Position numbers and translations under genes: made by a program. Positions 1-5,194 of a stretch of DNA of 5,194 nucleotides are shown in pieces. Below the pieces are notes generated by a model. The model was given only the letters and a program-made list of their open reading frames with translations. It made no database searches and was not told where the DNA came from. Every line of letters begins with the position of its first letter. Position 1 is the stretch's first letter. The stretch lies in the NCBI GenBank assembly GCA_964487455.1, contig CAZARE010000279.1:1-5194 (forward strand), read 5' to 3'. This DNA is from DASWJZ01 sp964487455 (lineage in GTDB: Bacteria > Pseudomonadota > Alphaproteobacteria > Rhizobiales > Afifellaceae).

Positions 1-1579
1 CGAGGTGGTCGGTATCGCCTTGCACGACGTTGATCTTGTCGTAGTCGAGCCCGAGCGTTTCGCCCACGAACTGAGCGTATGCGGTCTTGTGACCCTGCCC
101 GTTCGACTGTGTGCCGATATGCACGGTCACAGTGCCGTCCGCCTCCAGGACCAGCTTGGCCGTTTCGGACCCCGGGAAGGCGCAAATCTCCACGTAGGTG
201 CCGAGCCCGAGCCCGCGGATCCGCCCACGCCGTTTCGCCTCCTCCAGCCGCGCATCGAAGGAAGCGGCCTCGGCGACCTCCAGCGCCTTGTCCAAATGAG
301 CGGCGAACTCGCCGGTGTCATAGACGGTTCCGACGACGGTCTTGTACGGCATCTGCTCCGGCTTGATGAAATTGCGCCGACGTATTTCGGCGCCGGAAAG
401 GCCAGTCACGCGCGCTGCCTCGTCCATCAGCCGTTCGACCAGGTATGCCGCCTCCGGTCGTCCGGCGCCGCGGTAAGCGTCCGTCGGCACCGTGTTGGTG
501 AAGACGCCGTTGCAGACCGCGTGCGTGGTCCTGATGTCGTAGACGCCGGTCAGCATGACGACTGCCAGCCACGGGATCAGCGCGCCGAACTGGTTGAAGT
601 ACGAGCCGATATTGGCGGTGATGGCGACGCGCATGGCGGTGACCTTGCCGTCGGCGTCAAGGGCAAGGGAGCCGAGGGTGACATGGTCGCGACCATGGGC
701 GTCCGCGAGAAAGTGCTCGGTGCGGTCCGACACCCATTTGACCGGCCTGCCAAGGGCGCGCGCCGCCTTGATCGTCAATGGATATTCCCGATAGGCGAAC
801 GTCTTGGTGCCGAACCCCCCGCCGACGTCCGGGGTGATCACGTGCATTGCCTTGGGATCGATCTTCAGGACCTGGCAGAGGGCGTCGCGCAGCCCGTGCA
901 CGCCCTGCGAGCCGACCGTCACCGTGTAGCGGTCGGCAGCTGCGTCGTATTCGGCGACCACCGCCCGCGGCTCCATATAGTTGCAGACCACGCGGTTGTT
1001 GACGATGGTCAGCTCGGCGACCTTGTCGGCGGCGGCAAAGGCCGCGTCGACCGCCGCCTTGTCGCCCGCCTCGTAGGTGACGGCGACGTTGCTGCCGCGC
1101 TCCGGCCACACCATTGGCGCGTCGGGGTCGAGCGCTCTCGCCGTCTGGATCACGCTCGGCAGCGTCTCGTAGTCGACGTCGATCAGCTCGGCCGCGGACT
1201 TGGCGCTTTCCACGTCGTCCGCCACGACGAAGGCGATGGCGTCGCCCACGTGGCGCACGATTTCGCCGCACAGCACCGGGTATGGCGGCACGACGATCTT
1301 CTCCTTTGCCGGCCCCTGCGCCAGCAGCGGCATGTTGCCGAGATCGGACACGTCGCCCGCCACCCAGACCAGGTGCACTCCCGGCGCCTGGCGCGCGGCC
1401 GTCAGGTCGCCCACCTTAATCCGCGCATGCGCCACCGGCGAGCGGAGCACGTAGGCGGCGAGAGCGCCATTTGGCGTGAAGTCAGCGGTGTAGCGCCCCT
1501 TCCCGCGGATCAACGATCCGTCCTCGATGCGGCGCGGCGAAGCGCCCATTCCGAACTTCGGCGGAGCGGAAACATTCAT
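1..1579 (-). CDS. CoxL-like molybdopterin-binding subunit of a xanthine dehydrogenase-family enzyme (form II), C-terminus outside the window
   Basis: This is the N-terminal 526 residues of a large molybdenum-cofactor subunit of the xanthine dehydrogenase / aerobic CO dehydrogenase superfamily; the frame is still open at the left edge (full-length relatives have roughly 750-800 residues). The hammerhead domain (about residues 24-140) begins with a typical RGKGRYTAD stretch. The first cofactor-binding domain contains GGGFGTK (253-259) and the active-loop motif AYRGAGR (368-374). The second contains QSNGQGH (491-497). True form I CO dehydrogenases carry AYxCSFR with a copper-binding Cys; here that position is Gly371, so this is a form II enzyme whose substrate (an aldehyde, purine or other heterocycle) cannot be read from sequence. 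It should partner with an FAD subunit and a 2Fe-2S subunit, neither of which is visible; they may lie beyond the left edge. I chose the ATG at 1579 because the protein then starts like its family and an AGGA lies 9 bases upstream; an in-frame ATG at 1642 would add 21 atypical residues and has no good Shine-Dalgarno. Confidence 0.93.
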   Translation of the reverse strand, partial: MNVSAPPKFGMGASPRRIEDGSLIRGKGRYTADFTPNGALAAYVLRSPVAHARIKVGDLTAARQAPGVHLVWVAGDVSDLGNMPLLAQGPAKEKIVVPPYPVLCGEIVRHVGDAIAFVVADDVESAKSAAELIDVDYETLPSVIQTARALDPDAPMVWPERGSNVAVTYEAGDKAAVDAAFAAADKVAELTIVNNRVVCNYMEPRAVVAEYDAAADRYTVTVGSQGVHGLRDALCQVLKIDPKAMHVITPDVGGGFGTKTFAYREYPLTIKAARALGRPVKWVSDRTEHFLADAHGRDHVTLGSLALDADGKVTAMRVAITANIGSYFNQFGALIPWLAVVMLTGVYDIRTTHAVCNGVFTNTVPTDAYRGAGRPEAAYLVERLMDEAARVTGLSGAEIRRRNFIKPEQMPYKTVVGTVYDTGEFAAHLDKALEVAEAASFDARLEEAKRRGRIRGLGLGTYVEICAFPGSETAKLVLEADGTVTVHIGTQSNGQGHKTAYAQFVGETLGLDYDKINVVQGDTDHL

Positions 1580-1660
1580 AGCGGTGGGTCCTGGGAAGCT
1601 GATGATGGAAGGAGAACGCCGACAACACTCGTTCTGGCACATCCCGGGACCGGTCGACAA

Positions 1661-1677
1661 CACCGCCGCGGGCGGCG
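1661..1677 (-). repeat. GC-rich stem-loop in the gap upstream of the CoxL-like gene
   Basis: On the minus strand, CGCCGCC and GGCGGTG pair around a 3-base loop, giving a 7-bp stem that includes one G-U pair. It lies about 94 bases after the stop of the small membrane gene and about 80 bases before the CoxL-like start. No T-run follows on either strand, so it is not a standard intrinsic terminator. It could be a weak transcript-processing element or simply chance in GC-rich DNA. Confidence 0.25.
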
Positions 1678-1770
1678 AAAGCACGGACGCCGCGCCTTCA
1701 CGCATTCACGCGAGGCACGGTCTCAGGAAGCCCTGCTGCGCAGGCGCATCGCTACGCCCTTTTCAACGTG

Positions 1771-1899
1771 TCAGGACCAGAACAGATAGGCAGCGCCCAT
1801 CAAGACAACGGCGAGCGGGACGCCGATGAAAAGCACCCACATGTTCATGCGGCGACGGTCGCCCTGTCGGGCTTCGATTTCGTTGATCTCTTCAGTCAT
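1771..1899 (-). CDS. Small single-pass membrane protein, 42 residues, function unknown
   Basis: This short frame has strong translation signals: ATG at 1899 preceded by a purine-rich GAGGAGGAGGG whose AGGAGG core sits 7 bases from the start. The product has a charged N-terminus with both acidic and basic residues (MTEEINEIEARQGDRRR, residues 1-17). An uninterrupted hydrophobic segment of about 22 residues (roughly 20-41) with Trp21, Pro28, Gly35 and a terminal Trp41-Ser42 follows, then TGA. This predicts one transmembrane helix; three arginines (15-17) directly before it favour an N-terminus in the cytoplasm by the positive-inside rule, with almost nothing on the far side. No cysteine or lipobox is present, so it is not a lipoprotein. 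It lies 74 bases after the lipid kinase gene in the same direction and could share its transcript. I do not recognise a family; regulator-type membrane microproteins are one possibility. A real gene is likely because of the Shine-Dalgarno and the helix; the function is open. Confidence 0.75.
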   Translation of the reverse strand: MTEEINEIEARQGDRRRMNMWVLFIGVPLAVVLMGAAYLFWS

Positions 1900-1902
1900 G
1901 CA

Positions 1903-1913
1903 CCCTCCTCCTC
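1903..1913 (-). promoter_or_regulatory. Strong Shine-Dalgarno of the 42-residue membrane protein gene
   Basis: The minus strand reads GAGGAGGAGGG followed by TGC and ATG. It holds two overlapping AGGAGG cores, one at the ideal 7-base spacing. This is the strongest ribosome binding site in the window and the main support for the short gene it precedes. Confidence 0.8.
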
Positions 1914-1928
1914 GGTGGACAACGGCCC

Positions 1929-1952
1929 GGCAGGGGATCCAGTTCCCCCGCC
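1929..1952 (-). repeat. Stem-loop between the lipid kinase gene and the small membrane protein gene
   Basis: In minus-strand RNA, GGCGGGGGA pairs with TCCCCTGCC around the 6-base loop ACTGGA: a 9-bp stem with one G-U pair. In plus-strand RNA the same position would be an A-C mismatch, so the fold favours minus-strand transcripts. It starts about 21 bases after the kinase stop codon and ends about 15 bases before the Shine-Dalgarno of the next gene. No U-tract follows, so an intrinsic terminator of the classical type is unlikely. A 3'-end stability element or a partial terminator is possible. Confidence 0.4.
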
Positions 1953-1973
1953 CGCGCCCCTCAGCCGGCAGCG

Positions 1974-2876
1974 TCAGCTGTGCGACGGGCGCGGCTTCAG
2001 CACGCTCAACCCGCCGTGATGCAACGTGAATTTCAGGGGAGACTCGAGCGAGACGATCTCTCCGTCAACCGACGCCGCCCCACTCCGCGCAGCAAGCGCG
2101 ATCTCCACCTGCTCGACCTGCCACCGCTCCAATAGCGGGTTGTCGGAGATTTCGCCCAGGATGATCTGCGCCGCGAGCTGCGTCAGGTGCCGCCAGCGGC
2201 GCGAGGTTGCCACGTAGAGGCCAAACCGCCCTTGGCGCGGGTCGTCCGCGTAGGGAAGATGGCCCTCGCCGAGGGGATTGTTGGAGACCAGGATCGCCGC
2301 CGTGCGACGGCGGAACTCCTCGTTGTCGGCTCTGATGCGCACGTCGAGCCGCGGCGGCTGCCTCACCACGATCCACCACGCCTGGGTGCTCGCCAAGATC
2401 TTTCCCACGCGCGACGCGTAGCTCAACCGCTCCCGCAGGCGGATCATGCGCGGATGCAGGCCGAGCGTGACGTGGTGGGTGAAGAAGCGTCCGTTCACTT
2501 CACCGATATCGACGGCGACAGTTTCGGCCGTGGCGAGGGCTTCGACAGCCTCGGCGGCCTGGAGCGGAATGCCGAGAGAGCGGGCGAAAAGATTCATCGT
2601 GCCGAGCGGGAGAATGCCGAGCGTGAGGCCGCTCTCGGCTGCAGCCGCCGCGGCGGCCGAGATCGTCCCGTCGCCGCCTCCGGCGATCACCGCGTCGCAC
2701 GCCTTTTCCCGGCAGGCGGCGGCAATCGCGGAGACCGCCTCGCGGCCGGGCAGCACATGGACCGTCACGTTGTGGCCGTGCTCGCGAAATATGTCGGCAA
2801 GCTCTTGGGCGGTGGCATCCGGGTTGCTTCCGCGCAGCGCCCCCGCATTGCGGTTGAGGATCAGGTTCAGGCGCAT
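1974..2876 (-). CDS. Diacylglycerol kinase-family lipid kinase (YegS/BmrU-like)
   Basis: A 300-residue protein of the usual length for bacterial soluble lipid kinases, which transfer phosphate from ATP to diacylglycerol or related lipids at the inner face of the membrane. The N-terminal catalytic domain shows LILNRNAG (5-12) with the nucleotide-binding Asn, the GGGDGT signature (66-71) and the LPLGTMNLFAR loop (89-99). The C-terminal beta-sandwich domain has the NNP turn (199-201) and the VDGE motif (270-273), which carries a conserved acidic residue of the family. No membrane segment or signal peptide is present. The actual lipid substrate cannot be read from sequence; sphingosine or ceramide kinase-like activities belong to the same fold. 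The ATG at 2876 is supported by GGAAGGG about 8 bases upstream. The gene follows the PilZ gene in the same direction after a 95-base gap in which I see no clear promoter, so co-transcription is possible. The intact motifs give no sign of decay. Confidence 0.93.
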   Translation of the reverse strand: MRLNLILNRNAGALRGSNPDATAQELADIFREHGHNVTVHVLPGREAVSAIAAACREKACDAVIAGGGDGTISAAAAAAAESGLTLGILPLGTMNLFARSLGIPLQAAEAVEALATAETVAVDIGEVNGRFFTHHVTLGLHPRMIRLRERLSYASRVGKILASTQAWWIVVRQPPRLDVRIRADNEEFRRRTAAILVSNNPLGEGHLPYADDPRQGRFGLYVATSRRWRHLTQLAAQIILGEISDNPLLERWQVEQVEIALAARSGAASVDGEIVSLESPLKFTLHHGGLSVLKPRPSHS

Positions 2877-2971
2877 GCCGGCATCCCTTCCGCCCTAAGG
2901 AATCCAGGACGATTTTCTTGGACGCCCGCTTACCACGCGCCTCGCCGACGCACGGGACCAAAATGCAAGGT

Positions 2972-3247
2972 CTAGCCCTTTTTGGCCGGACGTTCCGCGC
3001 CGGGGCCGGTGAACCGCACGCCGGCCTTCAGCCCATGCCGCCAAGTCGGAGTGACGGGAACCAGAAGATTGAGGGAGCTGACCAGCAACCGGAAATTGTC
3101 GGGGAGCTCGGTCGGCGCGGCGAACTCCAGCCGCGCGCCACCTTCGCTGATGTCGCGGACGATGCAGTCGATCACGACCCGGTCGGACAAGACGGCCTTG
3201 CCCTCCTTGAGCATGCGCCGGCGGTGCGAGGTGCGGTGCTCCTCCAT
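2972..3247 (-). CDS. Single-domain PilZ protein (putative cyclic di-GMP receptor)
   Basis: A 91-residue protein made up of one PilZ domain, the commonest bacterial cyclic di-GMP-binding fold. Numbering from the ATG at 3247, the N-terminal arginine-rich segment RTSHRRR (5-11) supplies the RxxxR motif (Arg5 and Arg9). DISEGG (32-37) supplies the second motif, D/N-x-S-x-x-G, just after a VIDCIVR strand. The C-terminal WRHGLKAGVRF stretch (69-79) is typical of short alphaproteobacterial PilZ proteins, which have no effector domain and act through partner proteins. Both ligand motifs are intact, so binding is plausible. A TTG at 3268 would extend the protein by 7 residues and has an AGAGAA 7 bases upstream. 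I prefer the ATG because the extra residues add nothing to the domain, but the upstream GGA of the ATG is poorly spaced (about 10 bases), so the start is uncertain. The gene is divergent from the GST gene and may be first in a transcript with the lipid kinase. Confidence 0.88.
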   Translation of the reverse strand: MEEHRTSHRRRMLKEGKAVLSDRVVIDCIVRDISEGGARLEFAAPTELPDNFRLLVSSLNLLVPVTPTWRHGLKAGVRFTGPGAERPAKKG

Positions 3248-3286
3248 GGGAGTGGATTCCAGTTGCAAGACGCTATTCTCTGAATG

Positions 3287-3301
3287 GAGTCTTAAGGACT
3301 C
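3287..3301. promoter_or_regulatory. GAGTC-TTAAG-GACTC inverted repeat, two GANTC sites, in the PilZ/GST divergent region
   Basis: A perfect 5-bp inverted repeat with a 5-base spacer. Each arm is a GANTC site, the sequence methylated by CcrM in alphaproteobacteria. Further GANTC sites lie at 3255-3259 and 3360-3364. The repeat sits 40 bases upstream of the PilZ ATG and overlaps the putative -35 of the GST promoter, so it is placed where an operator or a methylation-sensitive promoter element would act. No regulator can be named. Confidence 0.4.
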
Positions 3302-3320
3302 GTCTGCAAACTGAGATAAT
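3292..3320 (+). promoter_or_regulatory. Possible promoter of the GST gene
   Basis: GATAAT (3315-3320) matches the TATAAT -10 box at five of six positions and lies 17 bases after TTAAGG (3292-3297), a poor -35 box. It would give a leader of about 80 bases before the GST start. The weak -35 suggests either an activator or a chance match. Confidence 0.3.
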
Positions 3321-3323
3321 CTC
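3313..3323. repeat. Palindrome GAGAT-A-ATCTC
   Basis: A perfect 5-bp inverted repeat around a single A. It overlaps the candidate GST -10 box, so a bound dimeric regulator there could block transcription. At this length a chance occurrence is possible. Confidence 0.3.
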
Positions 3324-3409
3324 CCGTTTCAGAGCCTGCTCGTACCCCCCAGGATAGCGGAGTCGGCTGGGAAGAACGGAACGCCCGCGCGTTTCAAGCG
3401 GAATTGATC

Positions 3410-4186
3410 ATGGCGGAGTTCCTTCTCTACGGCGCGCCGCAATCGACGTGCTCGCAGCGCGTCCGCTTCGTGTTCAACGCCAAGGGCATCCCCTTCGAGG
3501 AGGTGAAGCTCGACCTCTTCAGCGGCGACCAGTTGAAGCCCGACTATCTCAGGATCAATCCGAACGGGCTCGTGCCGACTCTGGTCCACAATGGAGAGCC
3601 GGTCGTCGAGTCCGCGGTCATCATCGAATACCTCGACGAGCTCGCCCCCGAGCCGGCGCCGTTCCGTCCGAAGGGGCTGCTCGCCATGGCCCGCATGCGC
3701 GCGATGATCCACTTCATCGACGAGGTGCCGATGCGGGCCGTGCCGGTCCCCTCCTACAACCTCGCCTTCCTGCCGCACTTCCAGTCCATGATGGAGGAGG
3801 AGTTCCTTGCCGTGGCCGAGTCGAAGCCGCTGAGAAAGGAGTTCCTGCTCAGAATGGGCCGCACCGGCTTCCCGGAGGCGGAGGTGAAGGCCGCCCTCGA
3901 CCGTCTGGCGCGCGCGGTGAAGCGCATGGATGAATGGCTCGCCGCGAGCGGCGGGCCCTGGCTAATGGGCGAACGGCTGACGCTTGCCGACATCGCCATG
4001 ATGCCGGCGATCGTGCGCATGGACGACATCGATCTCGGCTACCTTTGGGATGGCCTGCCGGCCATCCCGCACTGGCTCGACGCCATTCGCGCGCACCGCG
4101 CCTTCGAACCGACGTACTATTTCGGCTCGCTGCTGACCGAGAAATACCCGCACCTGGCGCACCTGAGGAAGGTCCGCCGAGTCTAG
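3410..4186 (+). CDS. Glutathione S-transferase family protein
   Basis: A 258-residue cytosolic protein with the two GST domains. The N-terminal thioredoxin-like domain (about 3-80) has a Ser/Thr/Cys cluster at the usual active-site turn (STCSQRVRF, 12-20), the cis-proline in LVPTL (Pro56) and the Glu67-Ser68 pair that binds the gamma-glutamyl part of glutathione. The helical C-terminal domain contains the N-capping box TLAD (191-194) found in the GST core. At 258 residues it is longer than the common 200-220 residue bacterial GSTs, with extra sequence around 100-160 and a basic tail. This length resembles beta-etherase-type (LigF-like) and related soil-bacterial GSTs, but I cannot assign a substrate. 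The start is the ATG at 3410, with GCGGA 7 bases upstream; the TTG two codons earlier is less likely. It is a single gene: divergent from the PilZ gene and convergent with the dehydrogenase pair, whose stop codon is 10 bases away with no clear terminator between. Confidence 0.92.
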   Translation: MAEFLLYGAPQSTCSQRVRFVFNAKGIPFEEVKLDLFSGDQLKPDYLRINPNGLVPTLVHNGEPVVESAVIIEYLDELAPEPAPFRPKGLLAMARMRAMIHFIDEVPMRAVPVPSYNLAFLPHFQSMMEEEFLAVAESKPLRKEFLLRMGRTGFPEAEVKAALDRLARAVKRMDEWLAASGGPWLMGERLTLADIAMMPAIVRMDDIDLGYLWDGLPAIPHWLDAIRAHRAFEPTYYFGSLLTEKYPHLAHLRKVRRV

Positions 4187-4196
4187 ACCGCCGGCG

Positions 4197-4967
4197 TCAG
4201 CGCGCCAGCCAGCCGCCGTCGACCACCAACACCGTGCCGTTGACGTAGCGGGCTGCGGGCGATGCGAGGAACACGGCTGCGCCGGCGATCTCGTCGGGCT
4301 CGCCGAAGCGGCCTGCCGGTATGCGCGACAACAGCTCGCGCCTCCGCTCCTCGTCGGAACGCAGCGCCCGATTGAGCTCCGTCGCCACATAGCCCGGCGC
4401 GATCGCGTTCACCGTGATCCCGTGTGTCGCCCACTCATTGGCGAGGGCCCGCGTCAATCCGACGACGGCATGCTTGGAGGCGGCGTATCCCGGCACGCGG
4501 AGGCCGCCCTGGAAGGAGAGCACCGAAGCGATGTTGATGATGGAGCCGTGCCCACGCACCGCCATCTTGCGCGCCGCCGCCTGCGACAGGAGCCACACTG
4601 CGTCGAGATTGACGGCCATCACGGCACGCCAATCCTCCCAGGAATGGTCCAATGCCTCTCCGCGCCGGGCGATGCCGGCATTGTTGACCAGAATATCCAG
4701 CCCGCCGAGCCTCCCCTCGGCGTTGGCGACGACTTGGGCGAGCGCGTCCTTGGACGACGATGCGAGATCGACGTTCAGGACCTCCGCCCTGCGGCCGTGC
4801 TTCTCGATCTCGGCCCGCGTCTCGCCGGCATCGCGCTCGTTCTGGGTCACCGCAACATCGGCGCCGCAGGCGGCGAGGGCCTTTGCGATAGCTGCTCCTA
4901 TCCCCGCCGCGCCGCCCGTCACCAGCGCCTTGCTGCCCTCGAGCGAGAACGAGGCCGGGTCGATCAT
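4197..4967 (-). CDS. Short-chain dehydrogenase/reductase, KduD-like (probable sugar-acid or polyol dehydrogenase)
   Basis: A 256-residue classical SDR, full length. It has the cofactor motif TGGAAGIG (17-24), NNAG (95-98), the catalytic Asn120, Ser148 and YxxxK (Tyr161, Lys165), and the PG loop (191-192). The segments ASVLSFQGGLRVPGYAASK (147-165), NEWATHGITVNAIAPGYVAT (177-196) and the C-terminal VDGGWLAR (249-256) closely resemble KduD, the enzyme that interconverts 2,5-diketo-3-deoxygluconate and 2-dehydro-3-deoxygluconate in pectin/uronate breakdown. Many proteins that look like KduD act on other sugar acids or polyols, so the substrate is inferred only. There is no acidic residue pattern that lets me settle NAD versus NADP. 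The start ATG overlaps the stop of the upstream dehydrogenase gene (ATGA), and its Shine-Dalgarno GGAGGAGGA lies in the last codons of that gene, which indicates translational coupling and one operon. Confidence 0.92.
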   Translation of the reverse strand: MIDPASFSLEGSKALVTGGAAGIGAAIAKALAACGADVAVTQNERDAGETRAEIEKHGRRAEVLNVDLASSSKDALAQVVANAEGRLGGLDILVNNAGIARRGEALDHSWEDWRAVMAVNLDAVWLLSQAAARKMAVRGHGSIINIASVLSFQGGLRVPGYAASKHAVVGLTRALANEWATHGITVNAIAPGYVATELNRALRSDEERRRELLSRIPAGRFGEPDEIAGAAVFLASPAARYVNGTVLVVDGGWLAR

Positions 4968-5194
4968 TCCTCCTCCGGGATCTCGAGTCCGGTCGGCACA
5001 TGCTTGTTCTCCGGCTTCAGCGTCACGCCTGCGCCGATCGCCGCCGTCTCGAGCAATGCCGCGAAGTCCTGCTGCAGGTAGGCTTCCGGGTCGGGCTTCA
5101 GCTGTGCCGCGCCGAAATGCACCTGCAGCGCCTCGCGCGCCGCTGCCGTCACCGGCATCGGTACGCCAAGCTCGCGCCCATGGCCGAGCCCGAG
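4964..5194 (-). CDS. C-terminal end of an NAD(P)-dependent beta-hydroxyacid dehydrogenase (3-hydroxyisobutyrate dehydrogenase-like)
   Basis: Only the last 76 residues are in the window; the frame is open to the right edge and is not confined to the ATG at 5158. The stretch HGRELGVPMPVTAAAREAL matches the helix in the C-terminal domain of 3-hydroxyisobutyrate / tartronate semialdehyde reductase-type enzymes, where 'GVPMPVT' follows the catalytic Lys region. A DFAALLE segment near the end also fits the family's usual C-terminal 'D(F/Y)SAL' pattern. A polar tail ending in Glu-Glu-Glu extends past this. The Rossmann domain and catalytic lysine lie outside the window, so the substrate cannot be judged. 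The stop codon overlaps the next gene's ATG by one base pair step (ATGA), so the two dehydrogenases are almost certainly made together. Moderate certainty because of the fragment's length. Confidence 0.75.
   Translation of the reverse strand, partial: LGLGHGRELGVPMPVTAAAREALQVHFGAAQLKPDPEAYLQQDFAALLETAAIGAGVTLKPENKHVPTGLEIPEEE

Noticed and set aside
1..1579. Aerobic carbon monoxide dehydrogenase (coxL proper)
   Set aside because: The catalytic Cys of form I is replaced by Gly371 in AYRGAGR, so the cox symbol is not given.
1579..1642. Upstream ATG at 1642 as the true start of the CoxL-like gene
   Set aside because: The added residues are Cys/Arg/Ser-rich and unlike the family, and no ribosome binding site precedes this ATG.
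1732..1744. CCTGC-TGC-GCAGG hairpin downstream of the small membrane gene as a terminator
   Set aside because: The stem is only 5 bp and no T-run follows on the minus strand.
5..1789. 594-residue plus-strand reading frame
   Set aside because: It is antisense to the CoxL-like gene and the small membrane gene, both of which have clear support. The translation is rich in Arg, His, Asp and Val with no domain, as expected from the complement of GC-biased codons.
1527..1829. 100-residue plus-strand frame over the gap before the CoxL-like gene
   Set aside because: Overlaps two genes on the other strand, has low-complexity composition and no Shine-Dalgarno or domain.
2187..2975. 262-residue plus-strand reading frame
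   Set aside because: Antisense to the lipid kinase, whose motifs are intact; no recognisable domain and no suitable start signal.
4181..4188. GTCTAGAC palindrome at the end of the GST gene as a terminator or site
   Set aside because: Only 8 bp, no loop or T-run, and it includes the GST stop codon; likely chance.
4422..5081. 219-residue plus-strand reading frame
   Set aside because: Antisense to the SDR and to the dehydrogenase fragment; a shadow of GC-rich codons.

Overview
The window is GC-rich bacterial DNA with strong G/C bias at third codon positions, which produces long spurious antisense reading frames. The gene set (a CoxL-like molybdenum hydroxylase, a one-domain PilZ protein, a YegS/BmrU-type lipid kinase, a glutathione S-transferase, a KduD-like dehydrogenase) and the protein sequences suggest an alphaproteobacterium, probably of the Hyphomicrobiales (Mesorhizobium/Phyllobacteriaceae-like). 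A cluster of GANTC sites (the target of the alphaproteobacterial methylase CcrM) in one intergenic region fits this. The taxonomic call is inference.

Left part, minus strand (transcribed right to left): a PilZ protein (3247-2972), a diacylglycerol-kinase-like lipid kinase (2876-1974), a 42-residue single-span membrane protein with a very strong Shine-Dalgarno sequence (1899-1771), and the first 526 codons of a form II CoxL/xanthine-dehydrogenase-type molybdopterin subunit (1579 to the left edge). Gaps between them are about 95, 74 and 191 bases, so they are co-oriented but not tightly packed. Two hairpins that pair best in minus-strand RNA lie in the gaps on either side of the small membrane gene.

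Middle: the PilZ gene and a plus-strand glutathione S-transferase (3410-4186) are divergent. The region of about 160 bases between them carries four GANTC sites, a GAGTC/GACTC inverted repeat, a second perfect palindrome and a possible GST promoter.

Right part: the GST gene converges with a minus-strand pair. This is the C-terminal end of a beta-hydroxyacid dehydrogenase (right edge to 4964), whose stop codon overlaps the start of a KduD-like short-chain dehydrogenase (4967-4197) by ATGA. The pair looks like the end of a sugar-acid or hydroxyacid catabolic operon.

I see no mobile element, CRISPR array, tRNA or rRNA gene, and no clear novel multi-gene system. The most unusual items are the short membrane protein gene and the GANTC/palindrome-rich divergent promoter region.
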